Assembly (NCBI GenBank): GCA_002406055.1
Contig: DHMZ01000099.1
Span: 1 to 14,697 of the forward strand
DNA from: Spirochaetales bacterium UBA4629
GTDB taxonomy: Bacteria > Spirochaetota > Spirochaetia > Sphaerochaetales > Sphaerochaetaceae
Length of the DNA stretch: 14,697 nucleotides
Reading direction: 5' to 3'
A model generated the notes under the pieces. The model did not search any database, was not told the DNA's origin, and was given only the letters and a program-made list of their open reading frames with translations. Both the position numbers and the translations under genes were made by a program. Below, one piece after another: positions 6,001 to 12,782 of this stretch. Position 1 is the first letter of the stretch. Every line of letters starts with the position of its first letter.

Positions 6001-8094
6001 TTAGAATTTGAATCCTAAGCCCAATGTAGCTGCAACAGAGAACTCGCCAAAGTTCTTAGGATTCTGGAAGAATAGTCTTCCATAACTTTCAGCAAGAAGT
6101 GCAACATTGTCACCAAGATTAATTGAGAATCCTAGAACACCTGTTAGAGCAAATGCAGAATTGAAGCCTAGAACCTGAACACCATTGTGAGCTGTTGTAA
6201 ATGTATTAGAAGCTAATGAGTAGCCAAGACCAGCACCAAGATAGAACTTAACACCTTCGCCATTAATATAAGCCATAAGCTTAACATCTGCTGTAGCATC
6301 AACACCCCAATTCTTGTAGTTAACAAAATAATTGAAGTCATGATCTTTAAGTGTTCTATCCTGTGGAATGAATACAAATGAAACATCACTTCTTAAACCA
6401 AGTCCGAATGCACCAAGCTTAACAAGGTTCTGTCCTTCGAATCCGATAGATAGACGTGGGAAGATTGTTGGGTTAGTTGTAACAACATCAAGTCCCTTGA
6501 AGCCCATCTCTGCGCCAAGAGAGAATAAGAAGTTAGCTCTGCTTTCAGCAACCTTCTTAGCTGCCTTTGGAGCTGAAGCAACTGGAACAGATGGCTCAAC
6601 AGGAGCTTCTGCAACCACAGTCTCTTCGCTCTTTGTTTCTTCGCTAGACTTATTGTCATTAGCCTTGATTTCAGATTGTACAGAAGAAGTTGTTTCATCC
6701 TTTACAGTATTCTGGAGAGGAGCAACTGTAGATGTCTTTTCTTCTGCAACAGCTTCAGAAACAGGAGCAACATAATTTTCAAGAGCAGGGAAAAGAGAAA
6801 GAACATAGCTCTTGAGTTCTGCATAGTATGTTGGAACATAACCAGAGATAGAGAAAGACTGAGGAAGGAGAAGAACAAAACCATCTTCAACAAACTCGAT
6901 CTTTGCAACCTCTAATAAGTATGGATACTTAGCACATTCATACTGAGCAAACTGAGCAACATCAGAAGCAGATACAATACCCTTCTCTTCGAGAGTAGAC
7001 TTAAAGAAGCCATCACACCACTCAGCATCAACTGTATAGCCAAAGAGATTTGAAGATGTTGAATTTAGACCACCCTGTATAGAGAGCAAGTATTCAACAT
7101 AAGCAATAATTTCAGCTTTGTAGAGTGATACATAAGAATCAAGGTCAAGGGAAGCAGGAACTGTTAATACCATCTTTCCATCTTCTACAGCCTTTACTGT
7201 GACATTTTCCTTAAGGAATGAGTACTTGCTATTTTCATATGCAATGAAAGAAGCAATGTCGCCCTTAGTAGCAATATCTAAGTAGCTAACAAACTCTGTA
7301 CCTGTATATGTATTGCGAATTGTATATCCAAAGAGAGTGAAGTCCTTTTCAATAGTCTCTGGAACTTCTTCAACAGTGACAGTCTCAACTGCCTTCTCTT
7401 CTGTTTTTGATGCAGAGAGAAGAGCTTCAACATAGTCTGTTAAGTCAGCTCTGTATGTAGAAACTAAAGTAGCTTCATCAATCATGCCTGCAGCATAGTC
7501 AAGTGTAAATCCATCAGAAATAATTGTAGCAGCAACACTCTTAGCTAACTCAGGATACTTTGCTTCTTCATAAGCTAAGAATCCTCTGATATCAGATGCG
7601 CTAACGAGGCCCTTTGTTCCAATTGTTGATTCAAAGTGACCATCAACCCACTTGTTCTCGATAGCGTAGCCATATACGTAGAATGTTGTTTCTTCAGCCT
7701 TAGCTTCAGCTGAAACAACTGGTTCTTCTACTACTGGCTCAACTGCTGGTTCGACTACAGGCTCAGGTTCAGCAACAACCTCTTCATGCTGAAGAAGTGC
7801 ATAAGCTGTACTTGTAGCACTCTCTGACCAGTTAATTCCATCATAAGAACACTGCAGATAAAGTGTGTAATCCTGATAAGGATCTAAATCTGTGGCAGAA
7901 TAAGTATCGGTCTTACCGTCTACAACTGTCCACCCATCTTCTACCTCGCCGTTCAACTGATAACGATAGGCTGTAACATCTGGGTCACTTAAAAGCCATT
8001 GCCAGCTTACATTCATTGCTTTTGCAGCAGAAAGAGGCAGAATAACCATTGCAAGAAGTGCAATGATAAAGATAACTTTGGAAAGTTTCTTCAT
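6001..8094 (-). CDS. Exported outer-membrane beta-barrel protein with Fn3-like domain and three copies of an unrecognised ~88-residue repeat
   Basis: 697 residues from the chosen ATG (8094-8092). This start has AGGAG eight bases upstream and begins a clear signal peptide (MKKLSKVIFIIALLAMVILP, likely cleaved after AKA-26). A longer in-frame reading to 8148 would bury the signal. Domains: a fibronectin-III-like module at about 27-100 (SWQWL, DGWTVVDG, YTLYLQCSYDG); a Pro/Glu/Val linker at 102-136; repeat 1 at 138-228; repeat 2 at 253-339; repeat 3 at 349-437; a Ser/Thr/Glu linker at 438-515; and a C-terminal beta-barrel at about 520-697 with alternating hydrophobic strands and a final LGLGFKF, a typical BAM recognition end. 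The N-terminal part is probably periplasmic or surface-exposed and the barrel anchors it in the outer membrane. I do not recognise the repeat family, and no function can be assigned. The gene is monocistronic by its own promoter and terminator. Confidence 0.85.
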   Translation of the reverse strand: MKKLSKVIFIIALLAMVILPLSAAKAMNVSWQWLLSDPDVTAYRYQLNGEVEDGWTVVDGKTDTYSATDLDPYQDYTLYLQCSYDGINWSESATSTAYALLQHEEVVAEPEPVVEPAVEPVVEEPVVSAEAKAEETTFYVYGYAIENKWVDGHFESTIGTKGLVSASDIRGFLAYEEAKYPELAKSVAATIISDGFTLDYAAGMIDEATLVSTYRADLTDYVEALLSASKTEEKAVETVTVEEVPETIEKDFTLFGYTIRNTYTGTEFVSYLDIATKGDIASFIAYENSKYSFLKENVTVKAVEDGKMVLTVPASLDLDSYVSLYKAEIIAYVEYLLSIQGGLNSTSSNLFGYTVDAEWCDGFFKSTLEEKGIVSASDVAQFAQYECAKYPYLLEVAKIEFVEDGFVLLLPQSFSISGYVPTYYAELKSYVLSLFPALENYVAPVSEAVAEEKTSTVAPLQNTVKDETTSSVQSEIKANDNKSSEETKSEETVVAEAPVEPSVPVASAPKAAKKVAESRANFLFSLGAEMGFKGLDVVTTNPTIFPRLSIGFEGQNLVKLGAFGLGLRSDVSFVFIPQDRTLKDHDFNYFVNYKNWGVDATADVKLMAYINGEGVKFYLGAGLGYSLASNTFTTAHNGVQVLGFNSAFALTGVLGFSINLGDNVALLAESYGRLFFQNPKNFGEFSVAATLGLGFKF
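6784..7683 (-). repeat. Three tandem protein repeats inside the outer-membrane protein
   Basis: The copies are at about 7683-7411, 7338-7078 and 7050-6784 (residues 138-228, 253-339 and 349-437). The shared pattern is (L/V)(F/Y)GY(A/T)(I/V), an F-x-S segment, KG..SASD(I/V) or similar, F..YE..KYP.L, EDGF.L, and a closing Y...Y.A(D/E)L..YV..LLS helix. The repeats are diverged at protein level, so this is an old duplication rather than recent slippage. Copy 3 alone carries two cysteines (C360 and C387). Confidence 0.8.
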
Positions 8095-8102
8095 TTTATA
8101 AA

Positions 8103-8107
8103 CTCCT
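8103..8107 (-). promoter_or_regulatory. Shine-Dalgarno site fixing the start of the triple-repeat outer-membrane protein
   Basis: AGGAG on the minus strand, eight bases before the ATG at 8094. No comparable site precedes the longer in-frame ATG at 8148, so the shorter start is chosen. Confidence 0.85.
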
Positions 8108-8149
8108 GTCTTAGTCGCTATATTAAATCTAAAAGGATTTTCAAGCAAT

Positions 8150-8195
8150 ATTATACATCACAACTAAAAAATATTTGGCAAAAAAAGTTACACTT
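8150..8195 (-). promoter_or_regulatory. Promoter and upstream element of the triple-repeat outer-membrane protein gene
   Basis: A perfect TATAAT lies at 8155-8150 (minus). TTGCCA (8181-8176) resembles a -35 but sits at a long 20-bp spacing. It is embedded in a 20-bp block (8195-8176) that matches 17 of 20 positions of the block before the other outer-membrane protein gene (13429-13410); the core reads TGTAACTTTTT. The predicted 5' UTR is about 50 bases. The remainder of the 200-bp divergent region (8095-8294) is AT-rich, with no further structure that I can support. Confidence 0.6.
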
Positions 8196-8257
8196 ATTTT
8201 TTTTCTTAACAAAAATAGAAAATGTGAACTTTCTTTTGTTACCATAATAACACTTTA

Positions 8258-8287
8258 TTGAGTAAGCCTTGATTATTGTGAAATAAT
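8258..8287 (+). promoter_or_regulatory. Promoter of the LOG-yitT pair, predicted leaderless or near-leaderless
   Basis: TTGAGT (8258-8263) and AATAAT (8282-8287; 5 of 6 matches) are separated by 18 bp. Seven bases remain before the ATG at 8295, so transcription should start at or one base before the start codon. No Shine-Dalgarno sequence is present. Confidence 0.45.
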
Positions 8288-8294
8288 AGTAGCT

Positions 8295-8870
8295 ATGAAC
8301 AATAAACATGCTATAGCTGTCTTTTGCGGCTCGACCTTTGGAAACAACCCTATATATATAGAAAAAACAAAAGAACTTGCTTCTATTTTTTATGATTATT
8401 CCATCAACCTAGTCTATGGTGGAGGAAATAGAGGACTAATGGGAGTACTCGCCCACAGTGTAAGCGATTACGGTTTAGAAGTAACAGGAGTACTTCCTAA
8501 AGCTATGAATTTTAGTAAGGTAACCGATGGAAGCGCAAAAATGAAGACTATCATTACAGATGATATGCATGAAAGAAAAAGAGTAATGTACAGCCTCTCC
8601 GATGGCTTTATCGCACTTCCTGGCGGAATTGGAACAATGGAAGAGCTCTGTGAGATATATACTTGGCGTCAACTTGGTTATACCAACTCTAATGTTGGAA
8701 TATACAATATTAATGGCTTTTATGATGATTTCTTAAAGCAATTAGACAAAGAAGTAGACGAAGGCTTTATTAATAAAGAGGTAAGAGATTCTTTAATTGT
8801 ATCAGATAATCCAAATCTTCTTATCAAAAGAATACTAGAAGAGAAAAAGGAGTTGCCTTCAAAACTATGA
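8295..8870 (+). CDS. LOG-family protein (TIGR00730), putative cytokinin riboside 5'-monophosphate phosphoribohydrolase / nucleotide phosphoribohydrolase
   Basis: A single Rossmann-like domain of 191 residues, the usual size of the family. Diagnostic motifs are GGGNRGLMG (42-50), the conserved MHERK (91-95) and PGGIGTMEE (109-117), the LOG active-site signature PGG-x-GT-x-x-E. Family members cleave the N-glycosidic bond of nucleoside 5'-monophosphates, releasing the base and ribose 5-phosphate. In bacteria the physiological substrate is often unknown; AMP-type nucleotides or cytokinin nucleotides are candidates. Its stop overlaps the next start (ATGA, 8867-8870), so it probably forms a two-gene operon with the YitT-like protein. 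There is no Shine-Dalgarno sequence before the start. Confidence 0.9.
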   Translation: MNNKHAIAVFCGSTFGNNPIYIEKTKELASIFYDYSINLVYGGGNRGLMGVLAHSVSDYGLEVTGVLPKAMNFSKVTDGSAKMKTIITDDMHERKRVMYSLSDGFIALPGGIGTMEELCEIYTWRQLGYTNSNVGIYNINGFYDDFLKQLDKEVDEGFINKEVRDSLIVSDNPNLLIKRILEEKKELPSKL

Positions 8871-9799
8871 AACAATTCTCAAAAAGAATAAAAAACATAA
8901 TAAGCGATTATATTTATATTGCCATAGGAACAGCATTAACAGCTTTTGGAATATCTGTATTCATGAATCCTGCAAAGCTTGCTCCTGGTGGAATTTCTGG
9001 TATAGGAACACTTATTTATCATATATCAGCAGATTATTTTGGTCACAGTTTAGACCTTGGTTTAATTATGCTTATCCTCTCAATTCCTATTTACCTTCTA
9101 GGTTTAGCTTTGTTTGGAAAAGAGTATGGCTTAAAAACCTTGATGGGGACTCTCCTACTTTCTCTCTTTACATCTTTGTTTGATTTGTTGTTTCCCAATG
9201 GAATAATTGACTATAGTCGTGACTCTAGCCTGTGGCTCTGTACACTTTTTACAGGATTAACTAATGGAATAGGAATAGGCCTTGTAATGAGAACAGGTTC
9301 TAACACAGGCGGAACAGATATCATAGCCCAAATTATTGCTCGCTACACCCCAATTGCTCTAGGCAATGCCCTACTCCTTGTTGATGGAATAATAATATTT
9401 ATATCAGCTTTTTTCTTTGGCATTGAAAATGCACTTTATTCAATTATCGTTTCTCTTATGATTTCAATAATTATAGATAGAGTAATTGTTCCTTTCGGGA
9501 CGAACTATGCTAAGAATGTCTTTATAATATCACCTAAAATTGATGAAATCGGAGACTATATTCTAAAAGATTTAAATCGAAGTGGTACAATAATCAGTTC
9601 AAAGGGACTCTTCTCAAAAGAAGATAAAGATATGTTAATGACAATCATCCCTAAAAAAGATTTAACTAGATTATCGCGATGCGTTAAGGACCTAGACCCT
9701 AATGCTTTTATGGTCATTCAAGACACATACCATGTTTTAGGAGAAGGTTATAATCCTATAGATGTGCTTGCAGATAATAAAGACGTCACCCAAAAGTGA
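8867..9799 (+). CDS. YitT-family membrane protein (DUF161 + C-terminal DUF2179)
   Basis: 310 residues with roughly six membrane segments in the first two thirds. Family signatures are NPAKLAPGGISGIGTL (34-49) and RTGSNTGGTDIIAQI. A cytoplasmic DUF2179-type domain follows, with VFIISPKIDEIGDYI, the R-S-GT-I-I-SSKG segment, M-x-TIIPKKDL and DPNAFMVIQD. The family is widespread and often multicopy; its transport or signalling role is not established, so none is given. Translation is probably coupled to the LOG gene through the 4-bp ATGA overlap. An AGGAG at 8848-8852 is too far (14 bases) to be a standard ribosome binding site, which supports coupling. The stop codon lies within the stem of the downstream terminator. 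Confidence 0.9.
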   Translation: MKQFSKRIKNIISDYIYIAIGTALTAFGISVFMNPAKLAPGGISGIGTLIYHISADYFGHSLDLGLIMLILSIPIYLLGLALFGKEYGLKTLMGTLLLSLFTSLFDLLFPNGIIDYSRDSSLWLCTLFTGLTNGIGIGLVMRTGSNTGGTDIIAQIIARYTPIALGNALLLVDGIIIFISAFFFGIENALYSIIVSLMISIIIDRVIVPFGTNYAKNVFIISPKIDEIGDYILKDLNRSGTIISSKGLFSKEDKDMLMTIIPKKDLTRLSRCVKDLDPNAFMVIQDTYHVLGEGYNPIDVLADNKDVTQK

Positions 9800-9812
9800 C
9801 GTCTTCTATTTT
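9780..9812 (+). terminator. Rho-independent terminator of the LOG-yitT operon
   Basis: A perfect 10-bp stem, AAGACGTCAC/GTGACGTCTT (9780-9789 and 9796-9805), with a 6-base loop and a CTATTTT tail. The yitT stop codon (9797-9799) lies inside the second arm. In the reverse direction the tail is T-poor, so it is at best weak for the convergent nucleotidyltransferase gene. Confidence 0.88.
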
Positions 9813-9818
9813 ACCGAT

Positions 9819-10727
9819 CTATTTTTCCCAAAGCTTTTCGGGATAATAGCCACTTTCAATTTTGGCTCTAAGAGAATCCATTACTGTCTGCTTATCTTCT
9901 GGATATGTCATGCCAAACCACTTATCGTTAGAAGAAAGAAGCTTTACAGTGCCTTCACCCTTCTCAATCATTTCAGCAACACCAGATGGAAGTAAGCATT
10001 CTTTCTTAGCTTCTGTGATATTATTAGCTTTGAACTCTTCCCAATAGCGCTCGAAACTCTCAAAAGCCTTTGGAGTAAAACCAAAGAAATTCATTGAAAC
10101 AAGTTCTTTACCTGTCAAGTACTCTTCTCTATCAGGGAGCGCAGAGACAACACGGCCATCTCTCCAAAAGATTTTAAATGTTTCAACTAATGATGTAAGA
10201 TAACCATCCTTGCTTTCGCAAATTGCTCTAGTAACAGAACCAGATGGACTCATTGTGTTTTCAAGCACAAAGCCAACCATTGCATGAGTAGTATCATCAT
10301 TATTAAGAGTAGAAAGATATTTACCCATAGATTCATATGCAGTGCGACCATAGTAGTCATCAGCATTTACGACTGTAAATGGGGTCTTAACAACATCTCT
10401 TGCGCATAAAACTGCATGAATAGTTCCCCATGGTTTTTCTCTATTAACGCTCAGAGCTCTTTCTTTTTCAGTAAGAAGACTATCTTTAGCCTGGAATACA
10501 TATTCAGCATCCATATTTCTAGCAATTCTATCAAAGAGTCTCTCTCTGAAATCTTTTTCAATATCTTTTCTTATAATAAAGACAACCTTACCATATCCAT
10601 TTTTATGTGCATCATAGACACCAAAGTCTAATAAAGTCTCTCCGTGCATGCCAACAGCATCAATCTGTTTTACACCACCATAGCGTGAACCCATTCCCGC
10701 AGCCATAACAACAAGTGTAGGTTTCAT
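9819..10727 (-). CDS. Sugar-phosphate nucleotidyltransferase-like protein (NTP_transferase fold)
   Basis: A 302-residue cytoplasmic enzyme of the GT-A-like nucleotidyltransferase superfamily, which makes NDP-sugars from a sugar 1-phosphate and an NTP. The N-terminal nucleotide-binding loop is AAGMGSRYGGVKQ (9-21, with R15 and K20). K98-P-W-G-T-x-H104 follows, and a metal-binding NADDYYG (121-127) completes the core. The rest includes MNFFGFTPKAFESFERYWEEF and a C-terminal extension ending YYPEKLWEK. This subtype (AAGMGSRYGG) is often annotated simply as nucleotidyltransferase. The base and sugar cannot be told, and no sugar-pathway genes lie nearby, so galU or rfbA is not assigned. A strong GAGGAG lies directly upstream of the ATG. 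The gene stands alone, convergent with yitT and divergent from radC. Confidence 0.83.
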   Translation of the reverse strand: MKPTLVVMAAGMGSRYGGVKQIDAVGMHGETLLDFGVYDAHKNGYGKVVFIIRKDIEKDFRERLFDRIARNMDAEYVFQAKDSLLTEKERALSVNREKPWGTIHAVLCARDVVKTPFTVVNADDYYGRTAYESMGKYLSTLNNDDTTHAMVGFVLENTMSPSGSVTRAICESKDGYLTSLVETFKIFWRDGRVVSALPDREEYLTGKELVSMNFFGFTPKAFESFERYWEEFKANNITEAKKECLLPSGVAEMIEKGEGTVKLLSSNDKWFGMTYPEDKQTVMDSLRAKIESGYYPEKLWEK

Positions 10728-10802
10728 ATCTCCTCCTCTTTTCTATGAGTCAATAAAATCTTATCTCAAAGAGTAGAGACATACAACTCTTGATTTAACG
10801 AG

Positions 10803-10829
10803 TGTCAATATTTAGCTCCTTCTTTGACA
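10803..10829. promoter_or_regulatory. Back-to-back TTGACA -35 elements in the nucleotidyltransferase/radC intergenic region
   Basis: Exact TTGACA occurs at 10824-10829 on the plus strand (toward radC) and at 10808-10803 on the minus strand (toward the nucleotidyltransferase). For radC, TTTAAA (10848-10853, 18-bp spacer) could serve as the -10 only four bases from the ATG, implying little or no leader. For the minus-strand gene, the best -10 (TTGTAT or TGTATG) is poor. The two perfect -35 boxes are seen directly; the pairing with -10 boxes is tentative. Confidence 0.4.
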
Positions 10830-10857
10830 TTTTTTTAATTTTTAGCGTTTAAATAGT

Positions 10858-11508
10858 ATGGAAAATAAAATTATAACAGAAGACCCTAGAGAAAAGATGG
10901 AGAGACTTGGTGTAAAAGCACTCTCTGACAGAGAGCTAATTATGGTACTACTTGGACAAGGTAATGCCTCTCACAGTGTTGATAGCATTAGTAAAGATGT
11001 TCTTTCTTTGCTAGACAAGGGACAAGAGATTTCACTTTCCTCTTTAGTCATGATTCCAGGAGTTGGCAAGGCAAAAGCTTCAACTATTCTTGCTTCTCTT
11101 GAAATTGGAAGACGAAAGAATAATCGTAAGGCAAAGAAAATCTTAGTTCCTAACGACATTTATCAAGAGATAAGGCATTATGCAGTAAGAGAACAAGAAC
11201 AACTGATAGTAATGAGCCTTAATGGTGCCCATGAGGTTTTAAACATAAGAGTTGCAACCATTGGGCTCATAAATAAAACAGTTGTTCATCCAAGAGAAGT
11301 TTTTGCAGAACCCCTAAAAGAAAGAGCAACAGCTATTGTTATGGCACACAATCACCCGTCAGGAAGCCTAGAACCTAGTTCTGAAGATAAACTTACGACA
11401 GACAGAATAGTTAAAGCTGGCAAAATACTTGGAATTTCAGTAATTGATCACATCATATTTTCAAACGAAGGCTATTTCTCTTTCCTTGAGCACGGAGTAA
11501 TGTATTAG
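10858..11508 (+). CDS. radC: RadC family DNA repair/JAB-domain protein
   Basis: A full-length 216-residue RadC/YicR-type protein. It has an N-terminal helical region with REKMERLGVKALSDRELIMV (11-30) and a helix-hairpin-helix at IPGVGKAKA (66-74). The C-terminal JAB/MPN-like domain carries the JAMM metal motif H164-N-H166-P-S-G with D177. The family has a metalloprotease-like fold, but its biochemical role is unresolved despite the historical repair name. No Shine-Dalgarno sequence precedes the ATG, and a perfect TTGACA 28 bp upstream suggests a transcript starting close to the start codon. A decayed fragment of a second radC lies 43 bp downstream. Confidence 0.94.
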   Translation: MENKIITEDPREKMERLGVKALSDRELIMVLLGQGNASHSVDSISKDVLSLLDKGQEISLSSLVMIPGVGKAKASTILASLEIGRRKNNRKAKKILVPNDIYQEIRHYAVREQEQLIVMSLNGAHEVLNIRVATIGLINKTVVHPREVFAEPLKERATAIVMAHNHPSGSLEPSSEDKLTTDRIVKAGKILGISVIDHIIFSNEGYFSFLEHGVMY

Positions 11509-11551
11509 AAGTATTTACTTTTCAGAAACTACCATCGAATAGCAAGTAAAA

Positions 11552-11628
11552 ATGAGCCTGAATGGCAAGAGTTAACCATTGGGCTCATAAATAAAATAGT
11601 TGTTCAACCAAAGAAGGTTTTTACTTAG
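11552..11628 (+). pseudogene. Relic fragment of a second radC
   Basis: This stretch aligns with radC 11212-11305. The block 11574-11596 is identical to 11256-11278 (23 bases), and the following 14 bases differ at two positions. The first part encodes MSLNG, as in RadC residues 119-123, but with CTG for CTT and GGC for GGT. The second part reads TIGLINKIVVQPKKVF where RadC has TIGLINKTVVHPREVF, and is then closed by TAG (11626-11628). About 20 bases between the two parts are missing, and a further 2-base deletion shifts the frame. The gene's start and its catalytic HNHPSG part are absent. It is a dead remnant of a tandem paralogue or of a once longer duplication. Confidence 0.82.
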
Positions 11629-11636
11629 GTGAACTA

Positions 11637-11656
11637 CTCGGCAATTAATTACCGAG
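11637..11656. repeat. Near-perfect 20-bp palindrome between radC and the M42 peptidase gene
   Basis: The arms CTCGG (11637-11641) and CCGAG (11652-11656) surround an AATTAATT core; 18 of 20 positions are self-complementary. It lies in the convergent gap and could be a weak bidirectional terminator, but neither side has a U-tract. It could equally be a protein-binding site or part of the decayed radC segment. Confidence 0.4.
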
Positions 11657-11686
11657 GATTCTCACTAGCTCTCCTAAAAGTATTCT

Positions 11687-12724
11687 TCAGATTTTTAAAA
11701 ATCCTTTAAGAACCAATAGAGTATTTTTTACTCCTTCGATATGGCTACGTTCATTACAGTGAGAGGCATAGACGCCAGGGCCAATTAGAGCATGCCTAAT
11801 ATCATGACCAGAAGTGAGAGTTGTTTCAACATCTGAGCTATAATTTCTGTAAATATCAACCTTATAAGAAGCACTCTCTTTCCTTGCTGCTTCAATTAGT
11901 TCTGAAACCATATCATAGTTATATGGTCCCCTTGCATCCTTTGCGCAGATAGAGACATCTCGCTCTGTACACTCAAGGCCTAAACCAACACATCCCATAT
12001 CGATACTAAGAGCATCTTTAACGCCAACAGGAACACTACTAGATCCACCATGGCCAATCTCTTCAAAGACCGTAACATGGAAATGTGTTCTTCTTTCAAG
12101 TGTGATTGCATTATCTTTTATGTATTTAGCAAGAGCCATTACAATGCCAACAGAGAGCTTATCATCAAGATACCTACTCTTTATGTAACCAGACTCAGTT
12201 ACATGGGCATTTGGCCAAAGAGCAATTGGGTCACCAACTGAAATTCCAAGTGCTAATACATCTTCTTTATTCTTTACGTTTTCATCAAGAACGAACTCGA
12301 GCGTTTCCCAATCTCGAGGAGAGCTATCGAAAGATGTATTAACATGAACAGACGGATTAGGAATTTGGATTGTTCCCTCATATCTTCTATTGTCTCTTGT
12401 ATATAAATAGCAATTCTCGCCCTCTACTCCAACAGGATGGAGACCTCCAAGCTTAGTCATCCTTAATCGGCCATTTTGCTTTATCTCACTAACCATTGCG
12501 CCGATAGTATCGACATGAGCCATCAAAAGTAATCCATTTGTACTGTCTTTTCCTCCGAAATCAACAATTAAGCCACCTTTAATAGTTCTCTTTGTTTCGT
12601 AGCCCATACTCTTAAATTCGCTTTCGACAAACTCAATACACTTCTTTGTATATCCTGTAGGACTATCTATAGAAAGAAGCTTCAACGTCTCTTCTACAGC
12701 GCAATCAACATATTTTTTATCCAT
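11687..12724 (-). CDS. M42 family metallopeptidase (TET-like aminopeptidase)
   Basis: A 345-residue dinuclear-metal aminopeptidase of the M42 family. These cytoplasmic enzymes usually assemble into large tetrahedral complexes and trim peptides from the proteasome or other proteases. The metal and catalytic residues are visible in family order: H70-V-D72 (AHVDTIG), D187 (SRYLDDKLS), E221-E222 (FEEIGHGG), D242 (SIDMG) and H322 (SHCNERSHIEG). Length is normal for the family (about 340-360). A good ribosome binding site (GAGGTG) precedes the ATG. It lies directly downstream of the terminator of the 186-residue beta-barrel gene, with the U-tract running into the ribosome binding site. The family call is firm; substrate specificity is not readable. 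Confidence 0.92.
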   Translation of the reverse strand: MDKKYVDCAVEETLKLLSIDSPTGYTKKCIEFVESEFKSMGYETKRTIKGGLIVDFGGKDSTNGLLLMAHVDTIGAMVSEIKQNGRLRMTKLGGLHPVGVEGENCYLYTRDNRRYEGTIQIPNPSVHVNTSFDSSPRDWETLEFVLDENVKNKEDVLALGISVGDPIALWPNAHVTESGYIKSRYLDDKLSVGIVMALAKYIKDNAITLERRTHFHVTVFEEIGHGGSSSVPVGVKDALSIDMGCVGLGLECTERDVSICAKDARGPYNYDMVSELIEAARKESASYKVDIYRNYSSDVETTLTSGHDIRHALIGPGVYASHCNERSHIEGVKNTLLVLKGFLKI

Positions 12725-12734
12725 AATTCACCTC

Positions 12735-12762
12735 AAAATAATGCCTCTATCTCTAGAGGCAT
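12735..12762 (-). terminator. Rho-independent terminator of the 186-residue beta-barrel gene
   Basis: The stem is ATGCCTCTA/TAGAGGCAT (12741-12749 and 12754-12762), nine perfect pairs with a TCTC loop. On the minus strand it is followed by TATTTT (12740-12735). The tail leads directly into the ribosome binding site of the M42 peptidase gene, so it probably also sets how much read-through reaches that gene. Confidence 0.82.
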
Positions 12763-12782
12763 CATACAGAAAATTCTATTTC

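Noticed and set aside
6368..6775. Plus-strand open reading frame of 135 codons
   Set aside because: It is antisense to the Ser/Ala/Glu linker and barrel of the outer-membrane protein. Its Ser/Thr-rich composition mirrors that region, and it has no ribosome binding site.
6393..6908. Minus-strand frames rich in Leu/Gln and Leu/Phe within the outer-membrane protein gene
   Set aside because: These are shifted frames of the same coding DNA; the long frame with signal peptide, repeats and C-terminal Phe is clearly the real one.
8095..8148. Upstream in-frame ATG at 8148 as the start of the large outer-membrane protein
   Set aside because: The 18 extra residues would precede the signal peptide, and the ATG at 8094 has a well-placed AGGAG. 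The promoter TATAAT at 8155-8150 also puts the transcript start downstream of 8148.
11690..11703. Palindrome GATTTTTAAAAATC as a terminator of the M42 gene
   Set aside because: It lies within the last codons (Gly-Phe-Leu-Lys-Ile) and contains only A/T pairs apart from one, so it is explained by coding sequence.
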